Below are positions 22,672-34,847 of a stretch of DNA of 64,000 nucleotides, piece after piece. The stretch is from Rhizophagus irregularis. Lineage: Eukaryota; Glomeromycota; Glomeromycetes; Glomerales; Glomeraceae. The position numbers and the translations under genes were made by a program. The notes under the pieces are model-generated. The model saw only the letters and a list, made by a program, of their open reading frames with translations, did no database searches and had not been told where the DNA came from. The stretch lies in the NCBI RefSeq assembly GCF_026210795.1, contig NC_089455.1:1736001-1800000 (forward strand). The letters run 5' to 3'. The first letter of the stretch is position 1. Each line of letters begins with the position of its first letter.

Positions 22672-23112
22672 TACTATTAAGCTGATGTTTATTTCTAAAT
22701 TTATTATTTAAGTTATACATTTATTAAATGAACAACTAAAAAAAAATGAATTAATTAATAAAGATAAAGAAATTAAACAGAAATATAAAAAAAGGGGGGT
22801 AACGTATTTGAGAAAACAATATATTACAATTCATATTTTTATCATCATGAATTTTTTGCTCTAATTCTTTTAAATAAACTATATTTTTTATTTGATTGCT
22901 AATAAGCTAATAATCATTTTGATTATTTTTAAATTCATTATTAAGGTTGTAAAATGGTAAAAGAAAAACCAACAAATAAAAAAAAATTAATTAATTAGTC
23001 AACAAAGGCAAAGAAATTAAATAAAAATACTAAAAAGAAATATTAAAGAAAAACAACATACTTGAAGAAAAAAAGTATTATAGTTCATATTTTTATCACC
23101 GTAAATTTTTTG
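22672..23112 (+). repeat. Tandem duplication, possibly of a decayed coiled-coil exon
   Basis: Two units of about 235 bp (starting near 22672 and 22905) share AAGAAATTAAA, then TATAAAA-rich text and CATATTTTTATCA. In the plus strand the first unit reads NEQLKKNELINKDKEIKQKY and the second a similar series in which several Q positions are TAA. This resembles a heptad-type lysine/glutamate-rich coil that has lost glutamine codons. The coding reading is inference; the duplication is seen. Confidence 0.4.
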
Positions 23113-26100
23113 TTTTTTATTGGTATATATTGAATATTAATAAGTTCAATATTTCTTACAATATATAGGTTATATAGTTTAAACTTTATAAAGATTTTTT
23201 TAGTATTTTATATAATAAACAAGAAACTTTGCAAAACTGAAAATTTTTAAAAAGAAAAAAAAGAGTAAGTATAACAAAAAACATAAATAAATTTCATATT
23301 ACATATAAATATAAATTATAAATCATATGCTTATTTCACACATTACATATATTACATATATTTTAAAAAATTTATTTAGTCAATTCATGTAATATATATT
23401 TTGTATATTATATATATTATAAAAAATTTATTCATAGTTAATTCACATAATGCATGTTTTGCATATTAGTGTATATTAAAAAATAATCATAATAATAATA
23501 CTTGAAATTTTAATATGTAATAATATAGACTCTAAAAAACATATATTCAAAATTTCATAGTTTTAGCCTTTATGCAACTATATATATTAATTAAAGAAAC
23601 TTAAAAATATATTAAATATTAACAATTATTTATAAAATTAATAAATAGTTTATTATTGCTTATTTATTTAAGAATTATACATAATAATAATAACAGAAAT
23701 TTTAATATGTAATAATACAGAATCTTAATATGCGAATACCCATAGCAAAAGGGGAGATGGGATAATTCTGTAATTTTAAAAAAATCGCAATTTAAATCAC
23801 GTGATAAATTTGGCAAATCATCACTTAATTTTAAAATAAATTGACTTTCGACCTTTTTTTTTTTTATCTAAAACTAAATTTTACAGGCAATTTACTAAGA
23901 ATATTGATTTTCTTTTAATAAGTTTATGTTGCTTGTTAATTCTATAAAAGTAAAATGCAAATAATAAGAAAATTTTAAAATTAAACTTTTTTCATTAATA
24001 AAAAACCATATTTCTTAATAATTGGACCAATAGACATATAATTATAATAAAATCTCAAATTTGAATTTTTTGGCCTATTCCTCCTTTTATTGCAGATATC
24101 CCTATATGTTAAACTACTTTATCCTAATTTTTATTTTTATATGAATTATATAAAAATTGAAAAAAAATTTAATTTTTAAAAACAATAATACTGTACTTTT
24201 ATATTTTCAAAATTTTACATAATTAAATACTTTAATTTATATATTGTTTGAAAGTTACAATTTTAAAGAATAAATATTATATGAATTTTATATTTTTATT
24301 TTTTAAATTAACAATTAGTATTTAAAAAATCAAAATCATTCACTTTTTTTTAATTTGACAATTATTAAGAATTTAAAATTTTTTTAATAAATACAGCTGT
24401 ATGAAAATTAAAAGTATAAAAATTTGACTCTATATTCTTTAAAGTTTATATTATTATATATAATTTTTAAATAATTAACAAAAATAAAGGATTCACTATT
24501 TTTGTTTAAATAATGTAAAGCTTTTTTTTTTTAATTAATATAGTTGTGTGAAAGTTAGAAGTATGAATTTTTTAAATATATATTTTGGAATTTACATTAT
24601 TATATATATTAAAATAGCAAGTATTATTATTATATATAATTTTGAATAATTAACAAAAATGGAAGGTCTGCTATTTTTGTCTAAGTAAATATATAAAAAT
24701 TTTCTGAAATCTTTCAAATATATTAATATTACTTTAATTTTAGTATTTATTAGTATTTTATGAATAAGTTAATAATAAATAATAATATTTAATTTTTTAA
24801 AAAAATCAATAATTATTATTTAAAATTTCTTGCAATTTTTTTTGCAAAAATTCATTTAATTAAAAGTTATTGTATAATCTTTTTTATTATATTAAAATAT
24901 TTAGAATTTATTTTTATTTTTCTTTTATAATTTTTTTTATATTTTGATTTTTTATAAAAATAACCATTTACTTATTACTTTAAAGTTTTAAAAATTGTAT
25001 ATTTATAATATATTAAATTGGTGTAATAAAAAATAATAATAGTAGTTTTACTAAAAAATACAAATATACAGTAATTAATATTTTATAATTATACAGATTA
25101 AACAGTACTTTTTAAAGGAATTTCTATACAATAGTTTTCAATTAATAAATTTTCAAAAAAAAAAAATCTCAAGAATATTTTCAAGTTAATAAATATATTA
25201 TATTTTACATTATTTTTAAAATCAAAAGTCCATTTAAAAGTAGGATATAATGAGAAAATAAAAAAGTATAAACTTTATTATCCAGTTGGGTAGTACAATA
25301 TATTTAAAAAAAACAAACTTAAAAATAATAATATTCTAAGAAGTTTACAAAAAAAGATTATTGATTAAATTGATAAATTGAAGATTCCCAACTACAAAGA
25401 TTTAAGAACAATAAAATAATAATAAGTACTTGTTAAAAAACAGTCAATTTTTATGGTGTATGATTTTCTTACCAACCATACTAATAATTTTTATTAATTG
25501 ATTAAATATGTATAATTGAATAAGTTTTTCCTGAATTATATAAAGTAATCATAGTAGTACTATTAAATTTTTTGTTGATTTCACAAATTAGTAAACGATA
25601 TCATGTAATATAAATGTAACCTAATGTTCACTCATTCATATTTATAAAAAAGTACGAAACAATGAAATACAACTTACAAATTATATGAACTGTTTTTGTA
25701 ATTCTTATTATTTAATAATCATTCACCGGTAAAACCAATATTATAGATATTTAATAAATAATAAATAAATTAAATAACTTTTGTAAGACCAATATTATTA
25801 TAAAATTACAAGTAAAAAAGGAAAAGTTTTTTTATAATATATTAATTAAATCATATATCTTGGGTTAGAATGAAATTCACGGAAATCGTCACAGATTCCC
25901 GTATATTTTGTATATTTTGTATATATAAAATTACGTGAACCCATATGGCTTATGTAAAATAATTGTTTAACATTAGAAAAAAAATTGAGGGGCATATATA
26001 ACAAAACAGAGTTTTATGATGTTTGTTTTTTAATTAAATCAGGGGTTCATCGTTAACTTAACAGTTAATGCTAAAATAATAATAACAGATACTTTAGATA

Positions 26101-28340
26101 CACAATTTTCACAAATGATAATTAAGTAATTAATTAACACGATTATTATGTGATTAATATTCAAGTATTTTGATATTACATGCATTTATTATATAGATTA
26201 TTTAAGAATTAACATACGATAATACGATATTGTGTGATATTGTGATAAAGATGTTACATAATAGAGATAATATTCCACCGCCTACGGATGATTTTCCAAG
26301 TATCTGAATCGAATCTATAAATAATAAATTATGAGATTAAGTATTCAAAAAATTGCACGAATAATTTTTTAAAAACGAAGTTTAAAAAAAAATCAAAGTT
26401 TATCGTTTGAAAAAAAAAAAAAACGCCAACAAAAAATTTTGAAGTCTGTAAATAAATTGGGTTAACATCTTTATTTGTATTACAAACTGACAAACTGATT
26501 AACTTACAATCCAAAACAATTTTTTCAATAATAATAATGCGTTTTATTGATATAAACCAATTATGTTAAATAGAATTTTGTAATACAAAGACTAACCTAA
26601 ATGTATAAATGTATAACCACAGAAAAAAATGGTTTTCAAACCAAGGGGGGAGGCGTTTAACAAATTTATTATTGAACTTGTTCATTTTCGTGAAAGTACA
26701 AACCAAAAATGTAATGTCCGTTGAAATTCTATTGAACATTCTCCAGAATTAAAGTTATTTCGGAATTATAAATTTCAAATTTAGAAAATTAAATTATGCG
26801 GATTATCTATATAACGTTTAACGATTATCTATTAAAAGTAGGTTGGAGATAAAGTTCATAAAGTTCAAATTAATGGTTTTGGTAACAAAAAAATGAAATG
26901 ATGGGAAAAATGGGAATAACCAGAACCGTTAATATCCGTACATAAATCCGTACATAAAAAAAAACAAGTATTAAACAAGTCAAACAAATATTAATGTTGT
27001 CCGATGATAAAATTTATTACCGTACTTTGATATCATTCTAGTTTAGTCGTATTGTAACAGTGTAAAGTAAAAAAAAAATCCGGTTAATTATTATTAACTT
27101 GGAATTTTCACGTGACTTTAAAAAAAAAAGTCCAAGTTTGATATAATTGCTTTCTTTTTGATAAAAAAAAAATTTTCATCGTTAACTAACTTAACAATCA
27201 TGTGATTATGTTTTCTCTCTATAATTTTAAGTTTTTTTTTTTGCTATCAAAGATGGATAATCGAATTTTATCACAATTCTTATCAAAACAACAATAATAT
27301 TCTTGGTTTCTTTGTTGTGAATAAAAAAAAAAAAATTATATATATTTAGAAATTTACTGCGTCACAACATTTTCGGGATTACTTATGATGTACGGCTGGC
27401 AGCATGGAGGGTTTTAACCAGTTATATAATATATATTATAATCACCGAAAAACTCCATTATGATAATACGCGAATATTTAAGCCTCCCGGTTATTCTTAG
27501 CTTCAAAAAAAATAAAAAAAAAAATCGAATCCATTTGAAGAATTTTAGAATGTACAAATTTTGTAAAGATCTTGCTTGCTTTTTTGGATAATTTATGTAT
27601 AATAAAGTTTTATACAATTTAGTATTTGATTGGCCAGTAGAATAAACCAAAAGAAGAAAAAGAATTACAATAGGAATGGTATGGATGATAATCATAGTTT
27701 TGCAAAAGTACAAATTCGGAAATTTTCAACGAAGATGCTTATTATACGTTAAGTTGAAAACAAATATTAATAGAATCATATCTTTTTAATCGCGTAAAAA
27801 AAAAAAATAATAAAAAAATAAAAAATAAAAAAGTTATTAATAACATATAATTAGATCACGCGTTACAATAATATGTTGTTGCAACGTGTAACAAATGTCA
27901 TATATTTTTAATTGCAAAAGCTTCAGCCTAGCCTTTGTCTGTTTGTACTTTTTTTTAACTTGAGAAATTGATTTGGTTTTTAAAAATATTAATGTTTACA
28001 AAATATTTCTGTTACAAAAAATAGGAGTTTGGGAGTTTGTATTTGCAGGTTGAATAGAATTCAAATTTTTTGTGTAAACTTTGTGTAATGAAAATAACGC
28101 TAGTTCCTCATTAGTAGCAATTATGTTATAATTGGATTGGAGATGATGATCATGATGTATAATCTGACTTGTTTTTATTAGCATATAATCAAAAAAAAAA
28201 ATTTGCATTATATATAGAGGTTTGAAAATTCCTGGATGATCTAAAAAAATATTCACTGAAAAAAAAAATTTTTTTAAAAAAGAAAAAAAAGTTTTCACAA
28301 AAGCTTTTCATAAAAAATTCTTTCCAATAAGTCTTTTATT
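23113..28340. other. Long AT-rich region, no supported gene
   Basis: Contains only low-complexity AT sequence up to about 25.6 kb. From 25.9 to 28.3 kb composition is slightly less extreme. Minus-strand frames at 26329-26514, 27414-27713 (hydrophobic N-terminus) and 27996-28298 are open, but their residue content is what poly-A/T-rich DNA gives by chance. One of them could be an exon of an unannotated gene; I cannot support any. Confidence 0.45.
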
Positions 28341-28400
28341 GAACCACTAAAAAAAAAAAAATACAATTTAAAGCATTTATATTTATTTAATCTCTTAAAA

Positions 28401-28592
28401 ATGCTTAATGAAGGATTTCAAGTATTCATGAAACGTGAATTTTTCAAAATGATTTTATTAACGTACGGGGGAAATATAATTTTGGCATTTTCAATTATAT
28501 ATTTATTAACTTATTTTATGGATTATGCAAGTAATGTAAATTGGGTGCCAGAATATATGAATAAGAACCGTGAATTTATTGTCAAGTTATAA
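28401..28592 (+). CDS. Small single-pass membrane protein (63 aa), unknown
   Basis: ATG at 28401, stop at 28590-28592. The protein has a short amphipathic N-terminus with FMKREFFK, one hydrophobic segment at about residues 19-40 (start ILLTYGGNIILAF) and a polar tail with NWVPEYMNKNREF. Use of W, P, G and balanced codons argues that it is real despite its length. The layout recalls small inner-membrane subunits of mitochondrial complexes, but I do not recognise a family. Upstream is an A-rich leader; downstream follow a 9-bp repeat and several AATAAA signals at about 28905 and 28977. It could also be the last exon of a longer gene. Confidence 0.5.
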   Translation: MLNEGFQVFMKREFFKMILLTYGGNIILAFSIIYLLTYFMDYASNVNWVPEYMNKNREFIVKL

Positions 28593-28596
28593 ATGC

Positions 28597-28660
28597 CAAA
28601 GAAGTCAAAGGAGTCAAAGGAGTCAAAGGAGTCAAAGGGGTCAAAGGGTCAAAGGGGTTT
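28597..28660. repeat. 9-bp minisatellite GAGTCAAAG
   Basis: About five copies of the GAGTCAAAG unit (variants GGGTCAAAG) directly follow the stop of the small protein. They lie at the start of an open frame 28593-28883 that encodes a KES-type repeat and then an unremarkable tail. That frame is probably a 3' untranslated region rather than a gene. Confidence 0.7.
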
Positions 28661-28883
28661 AAAGTGTTTAAAAGGGTTGAAAAGGTTAAAGGAAATATGG
28701 ACAGTTGAACAGACTTCAAATCATTATTTCATTTCATTTCATCTTAATTTTTTTAATTTATTTATTTATTTATCAGAAGTTTCTTATTTCAATGTACATT
28801 TTAATTATTCATTAGTACCTACCAATGTACCATACGATCATGAATTAGATAAGTTGCAAATTTTTCTTTTACATACATTTTAA

Positions 28884-30916
28884 ATAGCTTTTTTTTTTTC
28901 TCTCTAGTAAATAAAATCCATATTGTTAATAATCTTGAAATGTTTATTGTTATTTATCGTTATTATTTTTTTTTGTAATAAAGCATTTACTTTAATTATA
29001 TTATATTGTATGTTATTCCCATAATCATAAATGCTTACTGTACTGTACGTGTTCTTTGTTTTATTATAAGTCGATCTTTATATATACAGTAAGTCACGAA
29101 GTAATTTTATGTGCAGAACAATTATTAGTTAATAATTCTTGATCATGTCGAATTACGTTAATTGGTTTATCAAAAAATTATGCATAATGATCTTTTGTAA
29201 AATTTTGAGAAAAGCAAACGATTTTCAAATTCAAAACCTTTCCCTGTCACGAAAATATTAAAATAAAATTATTACAATAAAAAATATTTTATAAATAAAA
29301 TATTATTTAATATAGAATAAATGGTATCCCTTATTTGTATTATCATCCGATATCGTTAAAGATTATAAAAAGTGGTCGGGAATTTACCGACGGTTTAAAG
29401 TTTAAACCAATCGTATAATAAGAAATAATACGGTTATAAACTTAATTATCATTACGTACATCGTTACGTAATATATATGACAAAAGTTGTGTCATTACAA
29501 ATTTACAGAATTTTTTATTCTCAGAATAAAAATTTTAAGGTTAACAAATTTTTACAAAATTTACACAATTGATTTCTTTTCTTGTTAATCAACGAGGGTT
29601 GCTTTCTTTTTGTTTTACCAATTACATATAATTATTCAATGATTTACATATTAGGATAAAATATCAATTTATATCGTGTTTATCACAAAGAAATATTAAT
29701 TAATTTATTATTTATTGGTTTACGGTAATTTTAAAGTTTGCAATACATAAACATTCGGTAAAAAAGTAATTTTACTTTTTTAAGCTTTTCTAATCCACAA
29801 GGATTTTCGCGTTAAACGGTTGTATGATCTTCGATACATTGTGCATTAATTGAAACAAATCAAAAATCTTGGAATCATGTGATTTTAATTGATAACATAC
29901 ATAAGTTAGAATTCAATTATTCAATTGTTTTCTCTTAATTGTGCACGTTTCGTTATATGCCGTAAAATGTGCCGGTTTTTTTTCGTAATACTTTTTTGTA
30001 CAATTTATGGCTGGAATTATTATATATATTTATTTTTTCTTATACCGTTTTTTTGTACCAATAAGTAAAAAAGGGTTATGTATTAAATCAAGAAAATAAT
30101 TTAATTTGCATTAAAACCATTTTTCATTTATTATACCTGTTTATTTAAAAAAAGGTACCGTCCCGTTTCCGTAAATATTTGTATCTTATCTATAATTTCT
30201 TGATTTGCTGTATTTGATGATCGTACAAGTACAAGGATTTACTTTTACGAAAAATTGGTAAATTAATAACAAATTTTTTTTTTTTTTTTTTTTCATCATC
30301 TAATAATTGTATGGTCTTTAATATTGTTTTGCTTATCAAACAAAGTAATCGATCATGTAAATTATTTTTAAGAGAAGTGTTTATTATATTGAGTTTCAGA
30401 TTAATTTGGAATATAGTCAATCATAATTAAAAAAAAAAACTATTAGTAAAATAAAATTACTAATTTACTATTATTGGTATATAAATCGTTGATCGTCGAA
30501 TTATGTAATTTTTATTTATTCATATTATCTTCGCATCTAAGTATGACCTTTTTGATTTTTTAAATCAAAAACTCTCAAGGTGTTTTGATATCTAAAAAAT
30601 CAGGAAGAAGGGAAGATTCCTAATCACCAAATATTTAGAATATTTAAAATATTTAAGATTATAATTATCAGTTGAAGTAGGACAACGGATGTATACAATT
30701 TATATAATCAATAATGGGACTTCCTAAGAAATGAGTTGTTTACTTTTTATTTTGAAACGTGGAACAAAAAAAAAAAATTAGATTTTTGATCTTTCCCTTT
30801 TAAAATATATAAAATATAAAATATTTTCACCCGCGAGAAATAACAATCACATGATCATATTATAATTGCGTAACCGGCTGCGTCCTGCGTCAATTTTGTA
30901 TCATATGATCGTAATG
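28884..30916. other. Intergenic AT-rich region
   Basis: No supported gene. Several AATAAA hexamers after the small-protein gene. A minus-strand frame at 30190-30420 is built around a T run and is not convincing. Confidence 0.45.
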
Positions 30917-31008
30917 TCCCGTTTTTATATTCCGTCTTTTTCCGTAAAAGGCTCATTTTTACGGAGTTTTTACAGAAAATAACGGATGAAATTTTTTTTA
31001 TAGGATGT
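30917..31008. repeat. Short fold-back element, CCCTATAAAAAA family
   Basis: The left arm TTCCGTCTTTTTCCGTAAAA pairs with the right arm, whose reversed end is CCTATAAAAAAAATTTCATC followed by CGTTATTTTCTGTAAAAAC. It is about 90 bp, shorter than the copies at 5118 and 20709. No target duplication was seen. Confidence 0.5.
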
Positions 31009-31437
31009 GTAACCGCAAACCGCGTATTTCATCTATTATTTTTTTTTACGTGACGATGTACGCCATGATTTGCAGAGAGATGTGAAGGTCCTACTAAAGT
31101 CTCATGAAGGAATCCATGACTATGATTGGTGGTCCCGTTGTGATCTCCTGCTAGTCTACTAAATTTCATATAAATTTTTATTGTTAAATGGATCAATTAC
31201 GCGTGTCATAATAACTTGATGTTATAAGTTGTTAATTAATGTGGTGCACAACTTATAGTTTATGTTTATAATCATTAATACATAGCTCTTTTGATAACAT
31301 TTAATATTATTTCCAAGGCGTCATGACTTTAAAATATTTTGTGAAATTGGTTACATCTCATCTAAAATAATACAACATTTCATATAGTTTTAAGACTTTC
31401 AGGAGTGAGTTCGTCATGATTTTGCCTATTCTTAATA
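31009..31437. other. Non-coding, possible gene fragment
   Basis: At 31078-31168 a short plus-strand frame reads RDVKVLLKSHEGIHDYDWW, less AT-rich than the surroundings, ending at a TAA. It may be the remains of an exon; no family recognised. Nothing else was seen. Confidence 0.25.
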
Positions 31438-31439
31438 TA

Positions 31440-32509
31440 CAGTCCCCGGTGAAAAGAATGGCAGTGCGAATATCATTTGTTATTTTGGATATGAGATCGG
31501 AATTTTCCTATTTAAATTAAAACTTGTAATGCCCAATGGATTTTTAGAATACTATTTTAAAAGCAATGAAAATTTATTATTGTTTTTACGCCTATTTTAC
31601 CTCTAAAAAACAAAGAAGTTATAAATTTAATAGAAATCGGAGAATAATAATTTGCCATGAATTTTTTTTAAAATGCTCAAATCCTACATAATAATAAATT
31701 CCAATTTTTTTTTTAAAAAAAAAACTACTTACTTTTAACTGCCAAATATTATAATTGCATTTTGTTATATTATATTATCACAGAGAAATACTACTGGTAA
31801 TTTTTGAATTTGGTATGAAAGTTTGAAATAAAAAGTTTAAACTTCATTTTCTTATCAACCAAAGCTTGTATTGAAACAAAATTACAACTATTAGATTCCT
31901 TGCAATTACAAGATTTAAATAATGGTCTTTTATTATATTATTGAGCTTTTATATTGCTTTTGGAAAATGATTTTCTTTATGCAACATAAAAATTCATCAT
32001 ACTCACTATTATATTTTTTCTTTTTGATTTTACATGTAAAAATGCCAAAACAGATAGTTTCAGCATTTTTTTCGATTTTACATGTAAAAACGCTGGAATA
32101 ATTAGTTCTGGCATTTTTCTTTTTGATTTTACATGTAAAGACGCCAGAACAATTCTTAAACTATCACATTACACAGATGCCACACAGGAATTTTAAGATC
32201 ACCATTCAAACCACATAGTCAAGAGGAATCCAATGGTGGTAATTTTGTCTCAACCTGACCTCTGGATGGTGAAAAAGTTAAGAAAATATTAAAATATTAT
32301 AATAAAAAAACACTAGTTAAGAGTGTAAATAGTACACAATACTAAATTGAGTATTTATTGATACAGAAGATGATCATATCAAATATTATTTAAATAATGA
32401 AATATATATTTTTTTTGTTCTTCTTTCAGAAAATAAAAAAATTTCACATTTTATTATAAATTGCATTTGTGATATCAAAAAACTGATTGCCATTCTTTTC
32501 ACCAGGATG
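31440..32509. mobile_element. TA-flanked element, 1,070 bp, non-coding
   Basis: The ends CAGTCCCCGGTGAAAAGAAT and CATCCTGGTGAAAAGAATGG (reversed) are inverted repeats sharing GGTGAAAAGAATGGCA. TA occurs on both sides (31438-31439, 32510-32511). This fits a non-autonomous Tc1/mariner-type element. The interior has a tandem repeat (31990-32155) and a copy of the shared module at about 32201-32240. Confidence 0.7.
31990..32155. repeat. Tandem repeat, about 60 bp unit
   Basis: Three units contain TTTTTGATTTTACATGTAAA followed by AACGCTGGAATAATTAGTTC and TGGCATTTTTC. Each is internally palindromic around TTTACATGTAAA and GCTGGAA...TTCTGGC. It sits within the TA-flanked element. Confidence 0.65.
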
Positions 32510-32511
32510 TA

Positions 32512-33791
32512 AATAGGAATAATTCTTTTATAAAGGAAATTTTAACATTATCTTTAATTTATTTTTTCTTGTATCTATAGATTTATCCATAAAAACATCT
32601 GGCTGGAAATATTGTAAGATGTATTAAAATTTCTAACATAGTATGTTGCAAAGCTATTATTTAAATATTAAGGCCAAATTTTTTAATAATAGTAAGATTA
32701 ATGACTAATATACCTGGAATCATATTTGTTGTTTGAAATTGAACATTCTGCTTACTATTTAAGTTTAAAATTATAATAAAGTAAGAGTTAATAACTTCAA
32801 ATTTAAGTTATATTGTTATTGTATATATAATATAATTTATAAATATGCTTTAAAATTTTTTCTAAATTCCAATTATAATAAATAAAATATAATCTAATGG
32901 CAAATAAGCAAATAAATTTTATTTGGTTATGATTTTTCTAGTTAATTACTAAAAATCATATATTTTATTACTTTTATTATATTTTTATTTTTACTATATA
33001 TTTTTAAAAAATATATATATTATAAAGTTAATTTCTTAATACCAGTCAATAAATATCATAATATTAGCCAATTTTCATGATTTTTTAGTTATAATTAAGA
33101 AAAGTTTTAATATTATTATATAAATTTAACCAATAAATTAAATAATTACAATACAATCAATTAATTCTCTCTATAGTTATACATTTGAAATAAATTTTGG
33201 TGATTATTATGAAATGTGATTATAAGCAATAAGCAAATTTATCAATTTTTATTCAAATTTCTTAAAATTTTTACTGAAAAAACTTTAATATTAAATCTAT
33301 TTTATCTATATATTTAATATAATTATTACAAAGCTCAAAATTTTACAAATTTGATTATAAGGCCAAGTAAATAAATTTATTTGTTTTAAATGGCCGGACA
33401 GGAATCGTATGTAAATGTTAAAAAGATAAAAAAAAATTTATTTTATTTGGTCATGTAATTTTGGTTTTGACCAATCATAATCATAAAAAAATAATTTTTT
33501 TTTCCACCCAATAATCTGGGCAAAAAATTTATTAAATCAACCAATCATCATCTAGAAATCAGCTAAATTTTTTTTTGAAAATAAATTTTTTTTCCAGATG
33601 GCCGAGTCAAATTTAGCAATTTTTTTTCATAAGAAACGAATAATTTTATTTCTTTGGCTTAAATCAAAAGGGTTTTATTTTTTATCACACCTGCATTAAG
33701 TTGTATTTTTATAATATATTTTATATAAAAGTTAAAAATGATATTCTAAATTCTTTTTGATATATTAAGAAAACTTGTAAAGTAATATAAC
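32512..33791. other. AT-rich non-coding stretch
   Basis: No supported gene, repeat or element end was seen. Confidence 0.45.
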
Positions 33792-33936
33792 TAAGGCTTC
33801 TCGCAAGTCTCCTCGCAAGCCAGCTCGCAAACCAAAAGTACTTTAAAAATATATTAGCTTGTGAGCTAAGCTTGCAAGCTAATATATTTTTAAAGTACTT
33901 TTGGCTTGTGAACTGGCTCGTAAGGAATTTTAGATG
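33792..33936. repeat. Perfect-stem palindrome, about 70-bp arms
   Basis: The arms share CCAAAAGTACTTTAAAAATA and its complement, around a centre of TTGTGAGCTAAGCTTGCAAG. The outer arm contains repeated CTCGCAAG units. The 80-codon minus-strand frame across it is a product of the palindrome. It may be a small fold-back MITE; no target duplication was identified. Confidence 0.7.
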
Positions 33937-33957
33937 TAACTGCCAGATACTAAGTAC

Positions 33958-34120
33958 AGTCAACTCTTATTACTATAACAAACTCTAGGTTCCAGACCTC
34001 AACTTTGCTATAAGGCAATAGTGAAAATTTTAAGAGATTTGATTGGTTAATTCATTATAGTAAAGGGAAATTTATTATAATTGTCTGAAAAATTTACTAT
34101 ATTAAGAGTTGATTTATATC
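33958..34120. repeat. pogo-type MITE remnant
   Basis: Starts TACAGTCAACTCTTATTACT and contains TTTTAAGAGATTTGATTGGT, then TATAGTAAAGGGAAATTTAT and TGTCTGAAAAATTTACTATA. The same internal blocks occur at 51190-51301, whose right end reads GGTTTGACTGTA. CAGTCAA-type ends with TA flanks fit pogo/Tigger MITEs. The right end here has decayed to AGAGTTGATTTATA. Confidence 0.55.
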
Positions 34121-34513
34121 GAGTTTATCTGTATAAATATAATAAAATAAAAAGTTGTAGATAGTGTAGAAATTAGGAAAATTATAGAAGTAAAGTTGGA
34201 AACAAAATAGCAATGCTGATCACTTCTGTTATATAAGTATAAACTTAGCATATAATGTATTATAATTTTTGATTGAGGAATATTTTATATTACTTTATAT
34301 TTGTATTTAAAGAAGACTAAATTAATTTAAATAGTAAAGGATTAATATTTTTAAAGTTGAATTTTATTTTTGTTGTTTATTTGATTTTTATTACTAAATT
34401 TTGATTTATTGTTACTAGTAATTTTTATTTTGATGAAAATAATTTGATGTGATAACTCTTATAAGAAAATCATAGACTTCAATAACTCTTCAGTGATTAA
34501 AAATACATATAGT

Positions 34514-34839
34514 CAGGGTTGGGAAAATATGATATATGAGGTAAAATTTCAGTACAGTACAGTACAGTACAGTTAGTACATTGTACTTAAAATTTTAAAT
34601 ACCATATATTTAATAAAGTTACTTTAAATGCTAACTCTGTCAATATTGATTCATTTATGATAAAATAAATACTATTAAATTCCTCTCATTGAGACGAATC
34701 TAATGAGCTTAATTTTATTGAAATCTAATCACTGGACTACTTAAAACTAGGGTATATATGATTAAAAATACCTCTATAATTTATATAAAAAAATGTACTT
34801 GTACTAAAAAAACTCAGTACAGTACATTTCCCAACCCTG
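34514..34839. mobile_element. hAT-type MITE, 326 bp, CAGGGTTGGGAAA ends
   Basis: The ends CAGGGTTGGGAAA are inverted repeats of a classic hAT type. The flanks CATATAGT (34506-34513) and CGTATAGT (34840-34847) differ by one transition. A CAGTA pentamer array lies just inside the left end. The middle (about 34625-34745, reversed) matches the module found in the AGGACC-end element at 8625-8740, although the two elements have unrelated ends. Confidence 0.85.
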
Positions 34840-34847
34840 CGTATAGT

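Noticed and set aside
27414-27713. Secreted 99-residue protein on the minus strand
   Set aside because: The N-terminus is hydrophobic, but a second long F/L run and AT-driven composition make chance openness more likely, and no promoter or splice context was seen.
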